Origin: Phytoactinopolyspora endophytica
GTDB lineage: Bacteria > Actinomycetota > Actinomycetes > Jiangellales > Jiangellaceae
Direction of reading: 5' to 3'
Assembly: GCF_004138495.1 (NCBI RefSeq)
Contig: NZ_ML142861.1
Location: 69,887 to 88,905 of the forward strand
Length of the DNA: 19,019 bases
Part shown: positions 14,879 through 19,019 of the stretch, in pieces
How the letters are laid out: every line of letters starts with the position of its first letter
How positions within the stretch are numbered: position 1 is the stretch's first letter
Position numbers and translations under genes: made by a program
Notes under the pieces: generated by a model
Told to the model about the DNA's origin: nothing
Seen by the model: only the letters and a program-made list of their open reading frames with translations
Database searches by the model: none

Positions 14879-15508
14879 CTATGGGATGGTGACCCTCCGG
14901 CCGCTGAGCGTCCAGCCGTCGCGGGCCAGCCGGCCGACACACTCGACCAGCTGGGCCCGTTCAGCGACCTTGATTCGTTCGGTGAGCGTCTCGACGTCGT
15001 CGTCCTGGTGTACCGGAACTGCCGCTTGAGCGAGGATCGGGCCGGAGTCCATGCCGGCGTCGACGAAGAACAGCGTCGCTCCAGTGATCTTGACGCCGTA
15101 CTCCAGCGCCTCTCGTGGACCGTCCATGCCCGGGAACGCCGGCAGCAGCGTGTTGTGCGTGTTGATGTATCTGCCTTCGAACCGGTCGAGGAAGACGGGG
15201 CCGACCAGCTTGAGGAAACCGGCCGAGATGACGAGATCCGGCCCGTGTTCCGCCACGTGTTCGGTCAGCGCGAGATCCCAGGCGTCGCGTGTCGGATACT
15301 CCTTGACCCGGTCGACGAACGTCGCAACGCCCGCGTCAGAGGCGAGCTTCAGGCCACCGGCGCTCTCCCGGTCCGCGCCGACGGCCACGACCGTCGCACC
15401 GTAGGCCGGATCGGTGCACGCATCCAGCAGCGCGGCGAGGTTGCTCCCGGTTCCGGAGATGAGCACGACCAACCGGCAGGGACGTCCGGCAGCTGGGGCG
15501 TAGCGCAA
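14879..15508 (-). CDS. purN: phosphoribosylglycinamide formyltransferase 1 (GAR transformylase)
   Basis: Transfers a formyl group from 10-formyltetrahydrofolate to GAR in cytoplasmic purine synthesis. Seen: ISGTGSNL (residues 17-24) for phosphate binding and the catalytic set Asn116 and His118 in INTHNTLLPAFPG with Asp154 in DAGMDSGP. The Asn-Asp spacing of 38 equals that of Asn106/Asp144 in the E. coli enzyme (from memory). At 209 residues the length is normal. Start: the open frame reaches an ATG at 15622, but that part overlaps the DUF6350 gene and is not family sequence. The TTG at 15506-15508 has AGGAG 7 nt upstream and is chosen. The residue after the catalytic His is Asn rather than the usual Pro. 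The partner purH, normally next, is absent; the neighbour is a convergent regulator. Confidence 0.94.
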   Translation of the reverse strand: MRYAPAAGRPCRLVVLISGTGSNLAALLDACTDPAYGATVVAVGADRESAGGLKLASDAGVATFVDRVKEYPTRDAWDLALTEHVAEHGPDLVISAGFLKLVGPVFLDRFEGRYINTHNTLLPAFPGMDGPREALEYGVKITGATLFFVDAGMDSGPILAQAAVPVHQDDDVETLTERIKVAERAQLVECVGRLARDGWTLSGRRVTIP

Positions 15509-15587
15509 CGCGGTTCTCCTAGCTTCACAGGCAAGCGAATCGGGCGGCGGCGTGCTGGCCCTCCCGAGGGGACCGGCACCATACAAA

Positions 15588-16865
15588 CTACAGACCCGCG
15601 CCGCCCGGCTCCGCGGCAGCATGCGCCTCAGCGGAGGTCATCGAGCGAGTGTGCCGCCACATCAGCAGCGCCACGGTCACCATGGCTGGGACGCCCACCG
15701 TGAGGAACGTCATCGCGGCTACCTCCCACGCGACCGGGCCGATCACGGACAGCCGCACCGCCCCGACGGAGCCACCCGACAGGGCGGCCAGCGCGGACAT
15801 TCCCAGGGAAGCGGCCGCACCAGACCCGCCGGCCGCGAGCATGATGATCGACAACGGCTCTTCGGAGAGTGCCAGCCTGCGGTACACCAGCATCCCCGCC
15901 GCCACTCCCGATGCGATCGGGCCCAGCAGGACCAGCCACACCCACGGGCTCGGCACGTCCGACGGCAACGCTCCCAATGCGGGAACGGCCGGCATCATGC
16001 CGTGCTGGACACCGTCGGGCGCGATGATGGTCTCAGTCCCGACGGCGAAGCCGGGCCCCAAGGAGAAGCTCGTGGCCCAGATCACCGCGTTCGGCACGAT
16101 CACGGCACCGCCGACCGCCAGCACCGCGTTCCCCATGGCGCCGGCGTCCAGAGCTTCGGCGAGCATCCCTATCTGTCCCGCGTTGGCGACGGTGCTGACG
16201 ACCACCAGAACGACGCCGCAGAGCACCAGCCCGGCCATGGCCACCCCGCTGCCGGCCAGCGCTGCACGGACTTCTGGGGCCACCCGGTCCAGCCACTCCT
16301 CGTCGAAGCCGGTCTCGTGCAGGACACCGGCGGAGAAGCCCACGAGCGCCCACAGCGCGGCGATGCCGGCTGCGGCCAACGGCGAGACCGACACGTCGCC
16401 CGCGCTGGCGAAGGCCGCCAGCAGACCCGCTCCGAGAGCGTAGAGCACCACCGAGGGCACGATGACCGCGATCATCCCCTTGGGGGTGGCGGTACCGGCC
16501 TGGTGCGCCGCCCAGCGGGCGGAGCGGTGCATGAGCAGCACGACGAGCATCGTCAAGCCCAGCGGTGCGAAGGCGAAGTCCACACCGGCGACGTCCAACC
16601 CGACGCGATGCGCGGACAGCCAGATCCACGTTCCGAAGCGCCCTGGGTCCACCACCGGAGAACCCGCCCCGTCGGTGATCCAGACCGCGATCGCGGGCAG
16701 CACGCTCAGCGCCAACGCGGCGATGAGGACCCACCCGGAAGCAAGCACCGATGCCAGCCACGGAACCCGCGACCCCCACGCCGGCTCCTCGCGGCGGAGC
16801 AGTGGGCGGGTCAGCAGATCAGGCACCCTCTCATGGTCGCTCGTCCGTCCCCTTATCGGCCGCAT
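15588..16865 (-). CDS. DUF6350 family multi-pass membrane protein (PerM-like)
   Basis: A 425-residue hydrophobic protein of the actinobacterial DUF6350 family, some members of which are annotated as cell-division protein PerM. About nine spans are visible, starting at about residues 38-62, 97-112 and 130-152. A conserved-looking central stretch reads GNAVLAVGGAVIVPNAVIWATSFSLGPGFAVG, followed by a run ending WVWLVLLGPIASGVAAGMLVY. The family characteristically sits between sucD and purN; here purN follows after 79 nt, but sucD is missing upstream. The ATG at 16865 has no evident ribosome-binding site. A GTG at 16826 (VPDLLTRPLLRRE) would match the shorter N-termini I recall for the family and is a fair alternative. 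Function in the cell envelope is unproven. Confidence 0.85.
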   Translation of the reverse strand: MRPIRGRTSDHERVPDLLTRPLLRREEPAWGSRVPWLASVLASGWVLIAALALSVLPAIAVWITDGAGSPVVDPGRFGTWIWLSAHRVGLDVAGVDFAFAPLGLTMLVVLLMHRSARWAAHQAGTATPKGMIAVIVPSVVLYALGAGLLAAFASAGDVSVSPLAAAGIAALWALVGFSAGVLHETGFDEEWLDRVAPEVRAALAGSGVAMAGLVLCGVVLVVVSTVANAGQIGMLAEALDAGAMGNAVLAVGGAVIVPNAVIWATSFSLGPGFAVGTETIIAPDGVQHGMMPAVPALGALPSDVPSPWVWLVLLGPIASGVAAGMLVYRRLALSEEPLSIIMLAAGGSGAAASLGMSALAALSGGSVGAVRLSVIGPVAWEVAAMTFLTVGVPAMVTVALLMWRHTRSMTSAEAHAAAEPGGAGL

Positions 16866-16880
16866 CCCACGCCGACGGGA

Positions 16881-16895
16881 GGCGTGAGATACGCC
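16881..16895. repeat. small inverted repeat GGCGT-N5-ACGCC
   Basis: A 5-bp perfect stem with a 5-nt loop (GAGAT), 16 nt before the DUF6350 ATG. It could form in the leader of that gene; short enough to be chance in GC-rich DNA. Confidence 0.35.
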
Positions 16896-16913
16896 CCCGG
16901 TGGGAGTTCAGGC

Positions 16914-16955
16914 CGTGACTGTCGGGTTTGCCAGAGCGTGGCTGTCGTGCTTGCC
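16914..16955. repeat. pair of imperfect 19-bp direct repeats
   Basis: CGTGACTGTCGGGTTTGCC (16914-16932) and CGTGGCTGTCGTGCTTGCC (16937-16955) match in 16 of 19 positions with a 23-nt period. They lie in the 104-nt gap between the flavin-protein stop and the DUF6350 start. They may be a trace of a short interspersed repeat family. Confidence 0.65.
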
Positions 16956-16969
16956 CGGCCTCGCGCAAC

Positions 16970-17500
16970 TTAGGAGAAACGCCACCGGGTAGGCATGAAC
17001 GTGCCCTCGGCAGGGAACCCGAACCCCTTCTTCGGCGTGATCTCATAGACCCGATACGGCGGGCCACCCGAGGTGGGCGCACCGTACGGGGCGTCTAGCT
17101 CCTCGCCGCTGACCGTGGTCGGCCAGCCGTAGGCCGTCTCGAACGCGCCCGAGACACGCTCCAGCGTCTCGTGATCGCGCACCCGGCGGGCCTCGCCTTC
17201 CAGGATCAAGTGAGCATCCGAGGCCTCGGTGGTGATGACGCAGCGCCCATCCGAGTCCAGGTTCCGGCTCTTACGCGCAGAGTCCTTCGAAACGACGTAC
17301 ATCGCCGACGCCGACCACACTGCGAACACCGGCATGACGTGCGGGCTGCCGTCCGGGCGCACGGTCGCCAACCAGTACCGGCCACCACGACTCAACCGCT
17401 CCGTGACCTTAGCCCAGTCAAGCGTCGTCTCCACACCGCCGTCGACCTCCGTGCCTCGGCCGCGTGGCGGCATCGCTTCCGCAACTGGTTCCGTTCGCAT
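16970..17500 (-). CDS. pyridoxamine 5'-phosphate oxidase family (flavin split-barrel) protein
   Basis: A 176-residue protein of the PNPOx-like FMN/F420-binding split-barrel superfamily. The barrel opening YWLATVRPDGSPHVMPVFAVWSASAMYVVSKDSARKSRNL is characteristic (strand pair, then substrate/flavin-contact strand, then a basic segment likely to contact the phosphate). The C-terminus, GFPAEGTFMPTRWRF, is common in the actinobacterial subgroup often annotated as F420-dependent or general stress proteins. The reaction cannot be assigned. Start: two in-frame ATGs exist. The one at 17498-17500 has GGAGG 5 nt upstream, whereas 17512 has none. The gene diverges from an HxlR regulator, a classic arrangement for a redox enzyme under control of its neighbour. 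Confidence 0.86.
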   Translation of the reverse strand: MRTEPVAEAMPPRGRGTEVDGGVETTLDWAKVTERLSRGGRYWLATVRPDGSPHVMPVFAVWSASAMYVVSKDSARKSRNLDSDGRCVITTEASDAHLILEGEARRVRDHETLERVSGAFETAYGWPTTVSGEELDAPYGAPTSGGPPYRVYEITPKKGFGFPAEGTFMPTRWRFS

Positions 17501-17518
17501 GGCAACCTCCATGACAAC

Positions 17519-17547
17519 TGCTTGTGTTTTGCAAGTGCTTGTAAGAT
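17519..17547 (+). promoter_or_regulatory. predicted promoter and operator repeats of the flavin-protein/HxlR divergent pair
   Basis: TGCTTGT occurs twice (17519-17525 and 17536-17542), and inverted GCAAG half-sites give CTTGT...GCAAG (17521-17535) and CAAG-TG-CTTG (17532-17541). A -10-like TAAGAT (17542-17547) lies 17 nt after TGCTTG. The repeats thus cover the spacer of the probable rightward promoter and sit just upstream of the leftward gene, an ideal spot for the HxlR dimer. No footprint data are implied. Confidence 0.5.
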
Positions 17548-17592
17548 TAGGGCAGAGAGTTCAGTTGTGCAACCGGTACGGAAGGGAACTCA

Positions 17593-18102
17593 GTGGCTGG
17601 GACGCCTCGATCGCACTGCCCGATCAACCTCTCGCTGGAGGTCTTCGGGGACCGGTGGACACTGCTCGTGCTGCGCGACATCATCTTCGCCGGCAAGCGG
17701 CGCTACCGTGAGCTGCTCTCCTCCGACGAGGGCATCTCGACGAACATCCTCGCCGACCGATTGAAGGTACTGACCGAATGCGGCTTGCTCACCAGGAGCG
17801 ATGATCCGGGCCACAAGCAGAAGGTGGTCTACAGCCTCACCGAGCCGGCCATCGCGCTGGTCCCGCTGCTGGTGCAGATCGGCGCCTGGGGCAGCCGGTA
17901 CCTCCCGGCGAGCGAGGAGCTGAGTCTCTACGCCCACGTGCTGGACAACGGTGGCCCGGCGATGCGCGAAACGTTCATGGACGAGCTGCGAGCCACCCAC
18001 CTCGGACCGTCGGCACGCCGCCACCCGACGCCGCCGGGCCCATCCTTCGAGCAGGCCGTCGCGGAAGCCCGCGCGGCGCTCGCCGCTTCCGCCGTCTCTT
18101 GA
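17593..18102 (+). CDS. HxlR-family winged-helix transcriptional regulator
   Basis: A 169-residue DNA-binding protein. The HxlR domain covers about residues 9-105: the hallmark Cys9 in SHCPINLSLEVFGDRWTLLVLRDI, then RYRELLSSDEGISTNILADRLKVLTECGLL and the wing VVYSLTEPAIALVPLL. A ~60-residue C-terminal extension (LSLYAHVLDNGGPAMRETFMDELRATHLG) is longer than in minimal HxlR proteins (~110-120 residues) and matches the long-form subgroup. Members usually sense reactive electrophiles or oxidants, sometimes through that N-terminal Cys. It begins with GTG, with AAGGGA 5 nt upstream. It probably controls itself and the divergent flavin protein. Confidence 0.93.
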   Translation: MAGTPRSHCPINLSLEVFGDRWTLLVLRDIIFAGKRRYRELLSSDEGISTNILADRLKVLTECGLLTRSDDPGHKQKVVYSLTEPAIALVPLLVQIGAWGSRYLPASEELSLYAHVLDNGGPAMRETFMDELRATHLGPSARRHPTPPGPSFEQAVAEARAALAASAVS

Positions 18103-18210
18103 CGCCCCGGCAGTCGACCCCTCGGACAGGCATATCCCGATCGGATGACGAAGGACGACATCGGCATGCAACCACCGTGCGCACTCACGAGTCTTGACGG
18201 GTAGAGACGG

Positions 18211-18230
18211 GCCCAGCGGACGCCCTGGGC
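18211..18230 (+). other. small hairpin in the leader of the sigma-factor gene
   Basis: GCCCAG (18211-18216) and CTGGGC (18225-18230) form a 6-bp stem with an 8-nt loop, 28 nt before the sigma-factor ATG. A TTGACG at 18194-18199 has no matching -10. The rest of the 156-nt gap (18103-18258) shows nothing I can assign. Confidence 0.3.
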
Positions 18231-18258
18231 GATCACCGATACGAACCGAGAGGATGAC

Positions 18259-18771
18259 ATGAGCGGGGAGGCAGAGTTCGATGCGTTCTACAACGCGTCG
18301 AATCGCCGCGTCCTGCACCAGATGTACGCGATGACCGGCAACCTCGCCGACGCCCAGGAATGCACCCAAGAAGCCTTCGCCCGGGCCTGGCAACGCTGGA
18401 AGACCGTCAGCGAAGCCAACAGCCCCGAAGCCTGGGTCCGCACCGTCGCCTGGCGCATCGCCGCCAGCCGCTGGCGCAAAGCAAAAAACGCCGTCACCGC
18501 CATGGCCCGCCACGGCGCCCCCGAAGACACCGCACCACCCAACCCCGACCACGTCGCACTAGTCAACGCACTCCGCCATATCCCCGAAGCACAACGACGC
18601 GCCATCGTCCTGCACCACCTCGTCGGCATGACCGTCGACGAGATCTCCACCGAAGTCGGAGCACCCACCGGCACCATCAAAGCCCGCCTCTCCCGAGGCC
18701 GGGCGGCCCTGGCCGAACTGCTCACCGACGACACGAACGTTGCGACGGGAGGTGACGGCCGTGACCAATAA
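18259..18771 (+). CDS. ECF-type RNA polymerase sigma factor (sigma-70 family)
   Basis: A 170-residue group 4 sigma factor. Region 2 spans about residues 8-75, including LADAQECTQEAFARAWQRW and the -10-recognition stretch SPEAWVRTVAWRIAASRWRK. Region 4 spans about 103-157 with the helix-turn-helix MTVDEISTEVGAPTGTIKARLSRGRAAL. It resembles the actinobacterial SigE-like cytoplasmic group; the regulon is unknown. The ATG follows GAGAGGA. The stop lies inside the next gene (11-nt overlap), the typical layout of a sigma factor with its membrane anti-sigma partner. Coding-strand composition is strongly C over G (in 18541-18600, 27 C to 10 G), unlike the preceding HxlR gene, hinting at a different history. 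Confidence 0.93.
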   Translation: MSGEAEFDAFYNASNRRVLHQMYAMTGNLADAQECTQEAFARAWQRWKTVSEANSPEAWVRTVAWRIAASRWRKAKNAVTAMARHGAPEDTAPPNPDHVALVNALRHIPEAQRRAIVLHHLVGMTVDEISTEVGAPTGTIKARLSRGRAALAELLTDDTNVATGGDGRDQ

Positions 18772-19019
18772 CTTCGACGACGAGCTACGGCAACAGCTCG
18801 ATGCCCTCAACACGGACGTCACCGGGATCGACATGCCCGGCCCCAGCGCCGCACGACACCGCGCCGCACAACGCACCCGCAACCAGATCACCACCGGCGT
18901 CCTCGCCGGCATCGCCGCCATTGCCATCGGCCTCATCGGCATCACCCAAGACGAGCTGTTCACCGCACCCGAACCCGCCCACCCCACCAACACCGAAACC
19001 CCCACCGTCTCCCCCACCA
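18761..19019 (+). CDS. single-span membrane protein, possible anti-sigma factor, truncated by the window end
   Basis: The frame starts at GTG 18761 with GGGAGG 8 nt upstream and overlaps the sigma-factor stop by 11 nt. The 86 visible residues are a polar N-terminus (TNNFDDELRQQLDALNTDV), a basic patch (ARHRAAQRTRNQ), one membrane span (about residues 43-58, GVLAGIAAIAIGLIGI) and the start of a Pro/Thr/Glu-rich segment that would lie outside. No zinc-binding HxxxCxxC motif is seen, so it is not a ZAS-type anti-sigma as far as visible. The call rests on position and topology; the family is not recognised. Confidence 0.75.
   Translation, partial: MTNNFDDELRQQLDALNTDVTGIDMPGPSAARHRAAQRTRNQITTGVLAGIAAIAIGLIGITQDELFTAPEPAHPTNTETPTVSPT

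Noticed and set aside
15509..15622. 38-residue N-terminal extension of PurN
   Set aside because: Overlaps the DUF6350 gene and is not PurN-like; AGGAG precedes the TTG at 15508.
1..19019. tRNA, rRNA, riboswitch or replication origin
   Set aside because: No cloverleaf, conserved rRNA segments, riboswitch cores or DnaA-box clusters were noticed in the intergenic parts.

Overview
The window is high-GC DNA with G/C-ending codons, lipoprotein and LacI/HxlR/ECF families typical of a free-living, plant-polymer-degrading actinomycete. The purN/DUF6350 gene pair also fits Actinobacteria. A Jiangella- or Phytoactinopolyspora-like organism is only a guess; the sequence alone does not fix the genus.

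Positions 1-13442 (minus strand) hold one long, tightly packed catabolic operon. In transcription order it encodes a GH3 beta-xylosidase/beta-glucosidase, two LplB/LplC-type ABC sugar permeases, an LplA-type lipoprotein solute-binding protein, a GH39 beta-xylosidase, a DUF624 (YesL-like) membrane protein, a GH42 beta-galactosidase, a GH67 alpha-glucuronidase and an alpha/beta hydrolase cut by the window edge. Several junctions overlap by 4-7 nt (ATGA, ATGGTGA). None of the glycosidases has a signal peptide. The simplest reading is that xylan fragments carrying methylglucuronic acid (aldouronates), made outside by xylanases encoded elsewhere, are imported and cleaved in the cytoplasm. GH67 would remove the uronic acid, GH39 and GH3 the xylose, and GH42 a galactose or arabinopyranose decoration. 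No ATPase and no xylanase are present. Three intercistronic inverted repeats punctuate the operon: 9121-9150, a nested 181-bp structure at 7224-7404, and 2744-2797.

Positions 13443-13756 are the divergent control region. It contains a perfect palindrome CGAAACTTTCG, a degenerate second copy 9/11 identical, and a TTGACG-17-TAGCCT promoter for the operon. The divergent gene (13766-14821, plus) is a LacI-family regulator and is the obvious candidate to bind these sites and respond to xylo-oligosaccharides.

Positions 14822-16969 hold three tandem 19-bp repeats between convergent genes, then purN (TTG start) and a DUF6350 multi-pass membrane protein on the minus strand. This is a remnant of the usual actinobacterial sucD-DUF6350-purN-purH neighbourhood, here without sucD and purH. 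Positions 16970-18102 are a divergent pair: a pyridoxamine-5'-phosphate-oxidase-like flavin protein and an HxlR regulator sharing a repeat-rich 92-bp control region. Positions 18259-19019 (plus) hold an ECF sigma factor gene overlapping a truncated single-span membrane protein gene, probably its anti-sigma partner.
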